Shown in pieces: positions 5,310-12,461 of a DNA stretch of 14,421 nt. A program made the position numbers and the translations under genes. Positions within the stretch are counted from its first letter, which is position 1. Each line of letters starts with the position of its first letter. The stretch comes from Candidatus Kerfeldbacteria bacterium (GTDB taxonomy: Bacteria; Patescibacteriota; Patescibacteriia; SBBC01; CAIJZX01). The notes beneath the pieces were generated by a model. That model was not told the DNA's origin, did no database searches, and saw only the letters and a program-made list of their open reading frames with translations. The DNA lies in the NCBI GenBank assembly GCA_016217865.1, contig JACRFO010000047.1, positions 1 through 14,421 of the forward strand, given 5' to 3'.

Positions 5310-5756
5310 ATGCCAAAAGCAAAAAAACCAGCCGTCCACGACGAATACTTCGCCCAGTTAGCTGCCGCGACCGATGAACAACGGGAGCGGAGTGGTTGGA
5401 TTGATGACGAGTATGGCGGGCAGTTGGCCGTTGATGTCTATCAGCTCAAAGACGAGATCGTCATCCGCGCCGCGATTGCCGGAGTGAAGGCGGACGACAT
5501 CGACATCAGTGTCAACAACGACATGGTGACGATCAAGGGGCGGCGGCAACTCGAAGACGAGGTGGCCGAGTCTGCCTACTTGTACCAAGAGTGCTACTGG
5601 GGCGGTTTTTCCCGCACGGTCATCCTCCCGGTTGAGGTCAACGCCGACAAAGTCAAAGCCAGTCTGAAGAACGGCATTCTCCGTGTCCTCCTCCCGAAGC
5701 TCGATCGCCCGAAGGGCGGACCGATAGAAGTTGTTGATGAAGGAGACGAGGCATGA
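5310..5756 (+). CDS. small heat shock protein, Hsp20/alpha-crystallin family
   Basis: Hsp20 proteins are ATP-independent holdases that bind unfolding proteins as oligomers in the cytoplasm. The product is 148 residues from ATG 5310. An upstream TTG at 5250 is in frame, but it lies before the promoter and is rejected as a start. The alpha-crystallin domain spans about 38-130: AIAGVKADDIDISVNNDMVTIKG (55-77), the LYQECYWGGFSRTVILP block (91-107), and ASLKNGILRVLLPK (117-130) with the A-x-x-x-NGIL signature. An I-x-V motif (IEV, 139-141) near the C-terminus could mediate oligomer contacts. The next gene starts inside the stop codon (ATGA), so hsp20, the 63-residue gene and vanW form one unit. 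Confidence 0.95.
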   Translation: MPKAKKPAVHDEYFAQLAAATDEQRERSGWIDDEYGGQLAVDVYQLKDEIVIRAAIAGVKADDIDISVNNDMVTIKGRRQLEDEVAESAYLYQECYWGGFSRTVILPVEVNADKVKASLKNGILRVLLPKLDRPKGGPIEVVDEGDEA

Positions 5757-5944
5757 TCGTCCAGGTTGTGACGGTTCACCCGAGCGTGACGATCGTCCGC
5801 CATGGCGCGCAACAACTCGACATCCCCACCAGCTGGTTCCCGACCACCCCAACCGTCGGCCAGGAATGGGAACTCGACCTCCGTCACCAAACGACCGAGT
5901 CTGAACAGCTGGCGACACTGAACTCGTACTTGACTCGTGACTGA
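5753..5944 (+). CDS. 63-residue protein of unknown function
   Basis: Not recognised. The ATG at 5753 overlaps the hsp20 stop by 4 nt, and the gene's TGA at 5942-5944 lies 8 nt inside the vanW gene. Overlap on both sides is good evidence that it is translated. The product has a beta-like N-terminal half (MIVQVVTVHPSVTIVRHG) and a more polar C-terminal half with a likely amphipathic helix (TESEQLATLNSYL). It has no transmembrane helix or signal peptide. Its position between a holdase and a cell-wall protein gives no clear function. Confidence 0.8.
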   Translation: MIVQVVTVHPSVTIVRHGAQQLDIPTSWFPTTPTVGQEWELDLRHQTTESEQLATLNSYLTRD

Positions 5945-7790
5945 AGCCAAGCCGACAACTCCCCGAATACTGTGGCCGCGCTGGGCGTGGTGGATCATTG
6001 GCGTTGTTGGTGCGGTTGCCATGATGGCGTCCGGATTGAGTTTTGTCTACGCAGGCGTCGGAACATCGCTGCTCCGTGCGACAACCATTGCGGGACAACC
6101 CGTTGGTGGTCTCGATAGCCTGACCGCCACACACCTCTTGGAACAGCGCTGGTCGGCGTTCACGGCCAACGCGTTCTCGTTTCGTGCCAGTGATGCAACC
6201 TTTCAGATCAGCGTTACAGACACTGTAGCCAGCGACGATGAGGTCGTCTTAGGGGTGGCTAGCCTCGATATCCCCGCCTCGGTGAACCGAGCCCTCGCGT
6301 TCGGCCGGCGGGGTGACTTCTGGCAAAAACTGCGTGAGCGCACGAGTGCGTGGCTCGGCCGCCGCCATGAGTTTGCCGTAGCGGATCTCAACCGTACGCT
6401 TTTGGCTGAACAGCTCCACACCGCCTTAGCCGCGAAGGAACAACCAGCAACGAACGCCGGGATTGCTATTGATGCCGGTCAGAACGTCTCGACCACCCCA
6501 AGCGCACCAGGTGTAACATTCGGATACGCCCAGGCTGAATTCCAGGCGCGCGACCGCTTTGCCCGCCTCGACCCAACGCCAATCACGATCGCGACTATTC
6601 CCGCCCAGCCAGTCATACCCTCATCGCCAACCCTACAAACGGCGGCGGCAACTGGCGTATCGTATCTCCTCGACCGTGCCCCATACACGCTGACGTACGG
6701 CGAAAAGTCGTGGACGATCGATCGTGACCATACCGCCGCGCTGGCCGGGTTCTTTCTCAATAATGGTCAGCCCGTCGTTGGATTTGATACGGTGAAGACG
6801 AGTACGTACTTGGAAACAGCGGCCAAGGATATCAACGTCACCGCTCAAAACGCTAAGTTTTCTGTGGTCGCTGGCAAGGTCAAAGAATTCCAGCCGAGCG
6901 TAGTAGGAGTTAAGGTTGATGCGTTAGCGACAGTGGCGGCGATGAATCAATCCTTACTGGCCGCCCAACAAGTACCTGTAGCCATTGTCACCTCAACCGA
7001 GCAGCCTTTGACCGATACTGTCGATACCAACACCCTTGGTATTAGCGAACTCGTGGCTGAAGCCACAACGAATTTCAAGGGCAGCCCAACGAATCGGCGG
7101 TTCAACCTCGGCTTCGGTGCCCAGTTGCTCAACGGACTCATGATCCAACCCGGCGAGGAGTTTTCACTAGTGCAAGCACTCGGGAAGATAGACGCTGCCC
7201 ATGGCTGGAAACCGGAGCTCGTCATCAAAGGTACGAGGATTACCCCAGAGTTCGGTGGCGGCCTCTGCCAAGTCGCAACTACGATGTTCCGCACCGCGCT
7301 CAATGCCGGCCTACCGATTACCGAGCGTCACAACCACAGTTTACGGATTAGTTACTACGAACCACCGGTTGGATTGGATGCAACAATTTACGAGCCAAAG
7401 CCAGACCTCCGTTTCAAGAATGACTACGACCGCCCACTACTCATCCAAACGCAAGTCGAGGGTAACAACCTGACATTCCGCTTCTATGGCACGAAGGACG
7501 GCCGAACCGTCGATCTGCCAACGCCGCGCGTATACAACCAGACGAAAATTCCGGCCACCCAGACGATCATGGTCGATACGCTGAAACCGGGCGAGAAGAA
7601 ATGCCAAGCGCCGGGCCATCCAGGAGCAGACGCCACTGCTACGTACACGGTCACTAAAGCCGACGGCACGAAAGTGACACAAGTGTTCCAAAGTCACTAT
7701 CGCGCGCTCGGCGTCGTTTGTCAGGTTGGCAAGCCGGCAGCTAAACCACCGGCGGCTGCCACCAACACCGCTGCCCCGACCAACTCATAA
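5937..7790 (+). CDS. VanW family protein with peptidoglycan-binding-like repeats
   Basis: VanW proteins are extracytoplasmic and their exact biochemical role is unsettled; the name comes from the vancomycin-resistance cluster. The 617-residue product has a basic N-terminus and one transmembrane helix (about 17-40), then repeats like the PG_binding_4 domain (IAGQPVGGLDSLTATHLLEQRW near 51-72 and YTLTYGEKSWTIDRDHTAALAGFF near 248-271), then the VanW domain at about 385-520 (FNLGFGAQLLNGLMIQPGEEFS, FGGGLCQVATTMFRTALNAGLPITERHNHS). C444 is the conserved cysteine of GGGLCQVA. A G5-like segment with two cysteines and an Ala/Pro/Thr-rich tail (KPAAKPPAAATNTAAP) close the protein. The GTG start overlaps the preceding gene. 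Probable role: a wall-associated membrane protein, as part of an operon with hsp20. Confidence 0.93.
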   Translation: MTEAKPTTPRILWPRWAWWIIGVVGAVAMMASGLSFVYAGVGTSLLRATTIAGQPVGGLDSLTATHLLEQRWSAFTANAFSFRASDATFQISVTDTVASDDEVVLGVASLDIPASVNRALAFGRRGDFWQKLRERTSAWLGRRHEFAVADLNRTLLAEQLHTALAAKEQPATNAGIAIDAGQNVSTTPSAPGVTFGYAQAEFQARDRFARLDPTPITIATIPAQPVIPSSPTLQTAAATGVSYLLDRAPYTLTYGEKSWTIDRDHTAALAGFFLNNGQPVVGFDTVKTSTYLETAAKDINVTAQNAKFSVVAGKVKEFQPSVVGVKVDALATVAAMNQSLLAAQQVPVAIVTSTEQPLTDTVDTNTLGISELVAEATTNFKGSPTNRRFNLGFGAQLLNGLMIQPGEEFSLVQALGKIDAAHGWKPELVIKGTRITPEFGGGLCQVATTMFRTALNAGLPITERHNHSLRISYYEPPVGLDATIYEPKPDLRFKNDYDRPLLIQTQVEGNNLTFRFYGTKDGRTVDLPTPRVYNQTKIPATQTIMVDTLKPGEKKCQAPGHPGADATATYTVTKADGTKVTQVFQSHYRALGVVCQVGKPAAKPPAAATNTAAPTNS

Positions 7791-7829
7791 ACAAAAAGCT
7801 AGCCCCGGCGCGCGTACGCAACCGGGGCT
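7790..7829 (-). terminator. rho-independent terminator of the leftward 7898-8185 gene
   Basis: AGCCCCGG (7801-7808) pairs with CCGGGGCT (7822-7829). Read leftward, the stem is followed by AGCTTTTTGT, a good U-run. Read rightward, as the vanW end, it is followed by GTTGCC, so it is weak in that direction, though vanW stops directly at its edge. Confidence 0.8.
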
Positions 7830-7832
7830 GTT

Positions 7833-7860
7833 GCCGTTGACGAGAGTCGTCGTCGACGGC
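7833..7860. repeat. 11-bp hairpin between the two convergent genes
   Basis: GCCGTTGACGA (7833-7843) pairs with TCGTCGACGGC (7850-7860), one G-T pair on the + strand, 6-nt loop. No U-run follows in either direction. It may protect the vanW mRNA 3' end or assist termination. Confidence 0.55.
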
Positions 7861-7897
7861 GCTGCCGAAGCAGCGGGTAGTGGATCGTCGCCGTGGC

Positions 7898-8185
7898 CTA
7901 CCACAGCGTCCAATCACAGTGATGCCGACCGAGGGAGCGATATAACCGCTCGTAGCCGGTTCGCGGGCGCGGCGTGGGCAGAAGCGCCCAACCGATGAGC
8001 CAGCCGCCGATGGCGATCAGTCCCTGATACGTCAGGACGATCGATGGCGGACAGACGCCCCAGCCGTCCCAGAGGAAGGAGATGATCGCGACGATCATCA
8101 GGACCAGTCCTGGGATGGACTTCAGGAACACGGCGAAGGGCGACATGCTGTCGTGGTAGTACCGTCTGACCATGTTGCTGGTCAT
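7898..8185 (-). CDS. small two-helix membrane protein of unknown function
   Basis: Not recognised. The 95-residue product starts at ATG 8185, fixed by an ideal AAGGAGG (8198-8192) 6 nt upstream. An open frame runs further upstream to 8434, but its translation looks non-protein and it is untranslated leader. Two hydrophobic helices lie at about 24-41 and 50-70 (IVLTYQGLIAIGGWLIGWALL), separated by a short GVCPP turn. The C-terminal tail is basic (RTGYERLYRSLGRHH) and ends in aromatics (DWTLW), so a hairpin with both tails on one side is likely. Its own promoter, long leader and terminator make it a single-gene unit. Confidence 0.82.
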   Translation of the reverse strand: MTSNMVRRYYHDSMSPFAVFLKSIPGLVLMIVAIISFLWDGWGVCPPSIVLTYQGLIAIGGWLIGWALLPTPRPRTGYERLYRSLGRHHCDWTLW

Positions 8186-8418
8186 GATGCGCCTCCTTGC
8201 GCTGGCGGTGAACTGCGAACAACCCCGCGGTGGTCCCTTGGGGGTCCCTCCGAAGTTATTATCGCGCGGTTTGTCTGCCGGCGTATCTGTGGGCAAGAGG
8301 AGTATTCTATGGTACGGCGTAGGTACGAAACCCATTCCGACCGTGGAGTATTCCCCATGCTTGTCGTGCCCACAGGTACATCGGCACAAAAGTCGCTGCT
8401 GACAGGTAAAGAGCGTGA
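8186..8418 (-). other. long, foldable 5' leader of the 7898-8185 gene
   Basis: No gene is seen in this stretch of more than 200 bases. On the minus-strand RNA, CUGUGGGCA (8375-8367) pairs with UGCCCACAG (8295-8287) over 9 bp, enclosing about 70 nt with the hairpin GGGG-AAUA-CUCC (8356-8345) and a stem ACGG/CCGU. The 9-base repeat GAATACTCC occurs twice (8353-8345 and 8307-8299). GTGCC at 8387-8383 can also pair with GGCAC at 8370-8366, which would compete with the first stem. CGCC upstream of the ribosome site can pair with GGCG at its end. It matches no riboswitch class known to me. A regulatory leader is inferred. Confidence 0.5.
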
Positions 8419-8424
8419 CCCCGG

Positions 8425-8453
8425 ATGCTATCACAGGACCGCGAAACTGTCAA
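8425..8453 (-). promoter_or_regulatory. promoter of the 95-residue membrane protein gene
   Basis: TTGACA (8453-8448), 17 nt, TAGCAT (8430-8425), with a TG two bases upstream of the -10 (TGTGATAGCAT). Expected start is near 8418, giving the long leader. The first 11 bases match the SPFH promoter. Confidence 0.72.
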
Positions 8454-8472
8454 GAGGGGCGGCCTGAAGCGG

Positions 8473-8500
8473 TTGATTTTTTGGCTAAATCTGGTACACT
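8473..8500 (+). promoter_or_regulatory. extended -10 promoter of ruvB
   Basis: TTGATT (8473-8478), a 16-nt spacer and TGG-TACACT (-10 at 8495-8500). The ATG lies 6 nt after the -10 box, so a leaderless transcript is expected. It points away from the leftward promoter at 8425-8453. Confidence 0.75.
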
Positions 8501-8506
8501 TTGGCC

Positions 8507-9547
8507 ATGGACGCCCCCGATGAGGCCCGCATTCTGACCAGCCACAGCCAGGGCGAAGACGCCGATCTGGACGTCAATTTGCGGCCGCAAAAACTCACCG
8601 ACTACGTCGGCCAGCGACAGATCAAAGAGAACCTCCAAGTCTTTCTCGATGCTGCCAAGAAACGGCAGCAACCGCTCGACCATGTCCTGCTCCATGGTGC
8701 GCCGGGATTAGGCAAGACAACGTTAGCGCACATTCTCGCGCGGGAAGTGAACGTCAACATCCGCGTCACGTCTGGACCAGCGATTGAACGCCCTGGCGAT
8801 TTAGCCGCGATTCTCTCGAATCTCGAAGCTGGAGACATTTTGTTCATCGATGAAATCCACCGGCTGAACCGAACTGTTGAGGAAATCCTGTACCCGGCGA
8901 TGGAAGACTTCCAACTCGACATCGTCATCGGCAAAGGCCCATCAGCCCGCTCGGTTCGTCTCGACCTAAACCACTTCACCCTCATTGGCGCGACGACCCG
9001 CTTGAGCCTCCTCTCCTCCCCGCTCCGTGACCGCTTCGGCGTGACCTATCGGCTCGATTTCTACGATGACGAAGAGTTGATCGAAATCCTGAAACGGTCA
9101 GCGAAAATCCTCAAAACGACGATCGAACCGAAAGCCGCGGCAACCATAGCAACTCGAGCCAGGAAGACGCCGCGGGTAGCAAACCGCCTCCTCCGCCGCG
9201 TCCGCGACTACGCCGAGGTGAAGGGCGACGGAATTATTACGAATACCCTCGCTGAACAAGCCTTAGCTACGCTTGACATTGATCCGCTTGGACTTGATCA
9301 AGTCGACCGGAAGATCTTGAAGTACATTATCGAGAAATTCCAAGGTGGCCCAGTCGGCCTCAATACCATCGCGGCGGCCGTGGCTGAAGAGCAGGATACG
9401 ATTGAGGATATTTACGAACCGTTCCTGCTGCAACTCGGCTTCTTGAGTCGCACCCCCCGCGGTCGGATGGTGACGTCAGCGGCGTACCATCACCTCGGGT
9501 ATCCGGCTTTGAGCGCGCCGCAATCAACAGCCAAAATGGATCTATGA
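8507..9547 (+). CDS. ruvB: Holliday junction branch migration ATPase RuvB
   Basis: RuvB is the hexameric AAA+ motor that drives branch migration at RuvA-bound Holliday junctions during recombination repair. The 346-residue product from ATG 8507 has the usual length. An in-frame TTG at 8501 would sit inside the promoter and is not used. Visible: the N-terminal LRPQKLTDYVGQ region (25-36), Walker A GAPGLGKT (64-71), TSGPAIERPGDLAAIL (88-103), Walker B LFIDEIH (112-118), sensor 1 GATTR (161-165), SPLRDRFG with the arginine finger R174 (171-178), and the C-terminal winged helix with QLGFLSRTPRGRM. ruvA and ruvC are not in the window. Its stop overlaps the next start (ATGA), starting a three-gene unit. 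Confidence 0.98.
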   Translation: MDAPDEARILTSHSQGEDADLDVNLRPQKLTDYVGQRQIKENLQVFLDAAKKRQQPLDHVLLHGAPGLGKTTLAHILAREVNVNIRVTSGPAIERPGDLAAILSNLEAGDILFIDEIHRLNRTVEEILYPAMEDFQLDIVIGKGPSARSVRLDLNHFTLIGATTRLSLLSSPLRDRFGVTYRLDFYDDEELIEILKRSAKILKTTIEPKAAATIATRARKTPRVANRLLRRVRDYAEVKGDGIITNTLAEQALATLDIDPLGLDQVDRKILKYIIEKFQGGPVGLNTIAAAVAEEQDTIEDIYEPFLLQLGFLSRTPRGRMVTSAAYHHLGYPALSAPQSTAKMDL

Positions 9548-9804
9548 TCGACTTCCCCGCTAGTTGGGTCCAGTACCTCGTCATGGTTCTCGGTGGTCTG
9601 CTCTTGCTCTTGAGTCTCCTCTACCTCCAGAACGCCTTCCGCCATGGCGGGAATTCCGGCGCCAACATTCTCACCAGCGGCATTTTCATCGCCGGGATTG
9701 TTGTTATCGCCTGGTTTTCTCTTGGCCTACTCCGCGACGTTGATTGGTCGTCGACGTTTACGATTGAATTGCCGGCGGTGAACCCTCATTTCTTTGGATC
9801 GTAA
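9544..9804 (+). CDS. small two-helix membrane protein
   Basis: Not recognised as a named family. The ATG at 9544 overlaps the ruvB TGA (ATGA), so it is translationally coupled. The 86-residue product has two hydrophobic helices, about 8-28 and 41-62, with a short loop (NAFRHGGNSGANILTSG) and a polar C-terminal tail. The neighbouring gene is a bPH2 membrane protein 4 nt downstream. Joint membrane function is a guess from position. Confidence 0.78.
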   Translation: MIDFPASWVQYLVMVLGGLLLLLSLLYLQNAFRHGGNSGANILTSGIFIAGIVVIAWFSLGLLRDVDWSSTFTIELPAVNPHFFGS

Positions 9805-9808
9805 CGCG

Positions 9809-10432
9809 ATGCACCTGACTGATTTTCCTGGTCGCGAAGCAGAGGAGAAGGTGATGCTCGTCCTGCACCGCCACTGGTTCATTTTCTTGAAGAACATCAT
9901 CATTCTCGTTTTGGTTGCTGGTGCACCGCTCGTGGTGGCCTGGATCTGGTCGCATATTCGGACCTGGGAATTGGCGCCAAATTCACTCGGCTACGCCCTG
10001 GTCGTCTCCGGTGGAGCGCTCTTCTACCTCTTCCTCTGGATCCTCATGTATGGGTACTGGCTTGACTACTACCTCGACTTCTTCATCGTGACGAACAAAC
10101 GAGTCGTCGACATCGAACAATCCGGTTTGTTTGGCCGGACGGTGGCAGAGGAACGGCTGTACCGAATTCAAGATGTGACGAGCGATACGCAGGGCATCAT
10201 GGCGACGATGCTCCGGTACGGCAACGTTTATGTCCAAACGGCCGGCAAAAAAGAACGGTTCATCTTTGAGCATGTGGCTAATCCGGAAGATGTCGCCCGG
10301 ACGATTCTCCACTTGACCGACAAAATCGACGACCGCATGGAACGCCCCGGCGACCCCTCACAGTTTATCGCCGCGGCCGGACAGCAACAATCCAGCGCAC
10401 CGTTGAGCGCTGACCAGATGCATAAGAACTAA
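9809..10432 (+). CDS. bPH2 (PH-like) domain membrane protein
   Basis: Bacterial PH-like domain proteins of this kind are membrane-bound and of mostly unknown role. The product is 207 residues from ATG 9809. An upstream TTG at 9794 lies in the preceding gene and is not preferred. Two transmembrane helices are visible (about 22-46 and 62-86), followed by the bPH2 domain (about 84-170): DFFIVTNKRVVDIEQSGLFGRTVAEERL, the IQDVTSD strand, and the GNVYVQTAG turn. The tail (174-207) is polar and rich in Gln, Ser and Ala. No Shine-Dalgarno is visible, so it is likely coupled to the 4-nt-distant upstream gene. It is the last gene of the ruvB unit and ends 2 nt from the convergent gene. Confidence 0.88.
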   Translation: MHLTDFPGREAEEKVMLVLHRHWFIFLKNIIILVLVAGAPLVVAWIWSHIRTWELAPNSLGYALVVSGGALFYLFLWILMYGYWLDYYLDFFIVTNKRVVDIEQSGLFGRTVAEERLYRIQDVTSDTQGIMATMLRYGNVYVQTAGKKERFIFEHVANPEDVARTILHLTDKIDDRMERPGDPSQFIAAAGQQQSSAPLSADQMHKN

Positions 10433-10434
10433 CG

Positions 10435-10848
10435 CTAGGCGAGGAGTTCGGAGTGGCCGGCCAGCGTGATTGCCGCATGAGCGATAGCTCGGCGCTGATT
10501 TGGCGTTAATTCGGAAAATAACTTACCGATGAGCGTCATACTCAACCGGTTCAGCCAACGCACCCCTTTGGCTGGCCAAGCGGGGTGCTCGCCGGTGACA
10601 ATTTCATTGGTAAACGACTGGGCATCAGCCAAGAGCTGTGCGAACTCTGGTGAGTGGCAATCTGGAACATGAATATCCTGGCGGAGGATGCCGTCTTGAG
10701 TCAGCTGAACGACTACGGCAGCATCAGCGGCGGGAACCGCATGTGGAACCGTGATCGAATCGGAGAAGTTTGCAGGAGCCTCGTTTGACTGATCGTGGAT
10801 GCTCATCGAGTAGTTGTCATGCGTGACTGAACAAACAGGCGGTGTCAT
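10435..10848 (-). CDS. soluble protein of unknown function
   Basis: Not recognised. The 137-residue reading starts at ATG 10848. The longer frame from 10911 begins inside the promoter and is rejected, and ATG 10806 is an alternative start. No ribosome site precedes either. The product lacks transmembrane helices and has an extended N-terminal region (about 1-40), a short segment with possible strands (VVVQLTQDGILRQDIHVP) and a helical C-terminus (residues about 65-137, with FAQLLADAQSFTNEIV and the basic LFSELTPNQRRAIAHAAITL). It converges tail to tail with the bPH2 gene with a 2-nt gap and no terminator between. It is a single-gene unit with its own promoter. Confidence 0.7.
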   Translation of the reverse strand: MTPPVCSVTHDNYSMSIHDQSNEAPANFSDSITVPHAVPAADAAVVVQLTQDGILRQDIHVPDCHSPEFAQLLADAQSFTNEIVTGEHPAWPAKGVRWLNRLSMTLIGKLFSELTPNQRRAIAHAAITLAGHSELLA

Positions 10849-10896
10849 GCAATCGGCACCGGAGAACAACTGATGTGAATTCCACCAAACTCCGGT

Positions 10897-10925
10897 ATCG
10901 TACCACGACACGACCGCTTTGTCAA
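10897..10925 (-). promoter_or_regulatory. extended -10 promoter of the 10435-10848 gene
   Basis: TTGACA (10925-10920), 17 nt, TGG-TACGAT (-10 at 10902-10897). The expected start is near 10890, which leaves about 40 nt before ATG 10848. Confidence 0.78.
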
Positions 10926-10960
10926 CGCGTCATCCATGATTTTTTCTTCCACCCTCTTGA

Positions 10961-10989
10961 TTGACGCGCAGAGTATTTCGTGGTACAGT
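10961..10989 (+). promoter_or_regulatory. extended -10 promoter of the polysaccharide cluster
   Basis: TTGACG (10961-10966), a 17-nt spacer and TGG-TACAGT (-10 at 10984-10989). Transcription near 10997 leaves only about 13 nt before ATG 11010, with no Shine-Dalgarno. Confidence 0.77.
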
Positions 10990-11009
10990 CATGTAGATTT
11001 TTTCTGCCA

Positions 11010-12458
11010 ATGTCACTCGCTCGCGCAGTCGGCCGTAACACCATCATTCAATTTGTCGGCAAGGTTGTCGGCACGATTCTTGGGTTCCTGACGAGTATCC
11101 TCATTCTCCGTTACCTCCATCCGGAAGGCAACGGTTCGTACACGACGGCAATGGCGTACCTCGGGTTCTTTTCAGTTATCGCCGACCTCGGCCTCTACCT
11201 CATTCTCATCCGTGACTTGAATAAACCAGGCGCCGATCAAGAGCGTATCGTCGGAAATCTCCTCGCGCTTCGCTGGGTCTCGGCACTAGTGATTCTCGGC
11301 CTCGCGGCGGCGCTCGTGTTTGCTTTTGATTTCAGCGGCGCGGAAAAAGTCGCGGTGCTGATCGGTACACTCTCGTTTATTGCGGTGGCAGCTTCACAAC
11401 TCCTCGTCGGCGTGTTTCAATCCCGGCTCGCCATGACTGCCGTGACGGTCGCCGAACTGATCGGTCGGGCGGTGCTCCTCGTGGCGACGTGGTGGGCCGT
11501 TGAACGCGAACTCGGTCTCTATGGGATCATGGCTGCTGTCGTGGTGGGGAGCATCATCAACTTTCTCATCATTTGGTTCTCCGCCCGGCGGTTTATCCAA
11601 CTCCGGCTGCGCTTTGACTGGGCGTATTGGCGGACCACACTGCATGATACCCTGCCTGTGGCGATCTCCATCGTGCTGAACCTCATCTACTTTCGAGCAG
11701 ATACGATCATTCTCCGTGTTTTTCAAGGGCCGTACGATGTTGGGCTCTACGGCGCGGCTTATAAAATCTTGGAAATTCTCAACACGTTCCCAATCATGTT
11801 CGTTGGTTTGCTCCTCCCGGCTCTGGGCGCCGCTTTCGCGGCGAATAATCCCGATCGGTTCCGTCACATTTTCCAAAAAGGGTTTGATTTGTTGTTGATG
11901 GCCGCCATTCCACTCGTCGTCGGTGGTGCGATCTTAGCCGAACCACTCCTGGTATTCATGGGCCACCGTGAGTACGCGCCAGCTGCTCCAGTACTGCGCT
12001 TACTCTTAGTGGCGGTCGGGGCGCTGTTCATGGGTTCGCTGTCCGGGCACGTCGTCACGATCATCAACCGTCAGCGCCAGATGGTCTGGGCCTACCTATC
12101 GGTGGCGGTCATTGGTCTGGTCGTCTACTTTTCCCTCATTCCGCGCTTCTCTCTCTACGGCGCGGCCGTTGGGACCATTGCCACCGAATCGCTAACTGCC
12201 ATCATTGGCTACATCCTCATTACTCGAGTGATGCGGTTCCGATTGCGCCTCGCGGCGCTGTGGCCGACGGCGCTCGCGACTGGAGTAATGGCTGCCGCGC
12301 TCTGGCTGACGCGGACACAGAGCTTGTTCTTGATGCTGGGCGTCGGGGTGATTGCCTACAGCCTCGTCTTGTTCGCAACTAAAGCCGTTTCGTTCAGCCT
12401 TGTACGTGAATTACTCGGCCAAGAGCCAACCCCAGTCGCTCGATTACCTGAAGAGTAA
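11010..12458 (+). CDS. lipid-linked oligosaccharide flippase, MOP superfamily (Wzx-like)
   Basis: Flippases of the MOP superfamily move undecaprenyl-linked sugar units across the cytoplasmic membrane in surface polysaccharide assembly. The 482-residue product from ATG 11010 (MSLARAVGRNT) has many transmembrane helices along its whole length, about 12-14. The upstream GTG 10980 lies inside the promoter and is not used. Typical features are the basic start and RNTIIQFVGKVVGTILGF, the RYLHPEGNGSYTTAMAYLGFF segment, DLGLYLILIRD and NRQRQMVWAY. The C-terminus ends in a polar tail (GQEPTPVARLPEE). It precedes the glycosyltransferase by 3 nt. The family is secure; the sugar it moves is not known. 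Confidence 0.93.
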   Translation: MSLARAVGRNTIIQFVGKVVGTILGFLTSILILRYLHPEGNGSYTTAMAYLGFFSVIADLGLYLILIRDLNKPGADQERIVGNLLALRWVSALVILGLAAALVFAFDFSGAEKVAVLIGTLSFIAVAASQLLVGVFQSRLAMTAVTVAELIGRAVLLVATWWAVERELGLYGIMAAVVVGSIINFLIIWFSARRFIQLRLRFDWAYWRTTLHDTLPVAISIVLNLIYFRADTIILRVFQGPYDVGLYGAAYKILEILNTFPIMFVGLLLPALGAAFAANNPDRFRHIFQKGFDLLLMAAIPLVVGGAILAEPLLVFMGHREYAPAAPVLRLLLVAVGALFMGSLSGHVVTIINRQRQMVWAYLSVAVIGLVVYFSLIPRFSLYGAAVGTIATESLTAIIGYILITRVMRFRLRLAALWPTALATGVMAAALWLTRTQSLFLMLGVGVIAYSLVLFATKAVSFSLVRELLGQEPTPVARLPEE

Positions 12459-12461
12459 TGC

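Noticed and set aside
5358..6134. 258-codon leftward open frame
   Set aside because: Antisense to hsp20, the 63-residue gene and vanW, all well supported on the plus strand. Low-complexity, non-protein composition.
8281..8376. 5S-rRNA-like phrase CCCATTCCGA in a closed stem
   Set aside because: Order of motifs and length do not fit 5S rRNA; only the single phrase resembles it.
8153..8467. rightward frames covering 8153-8467
   Set aside because: They overlap the leader and the start of the leftward membrane gene, have no ribosome site and no recognisable protein features.
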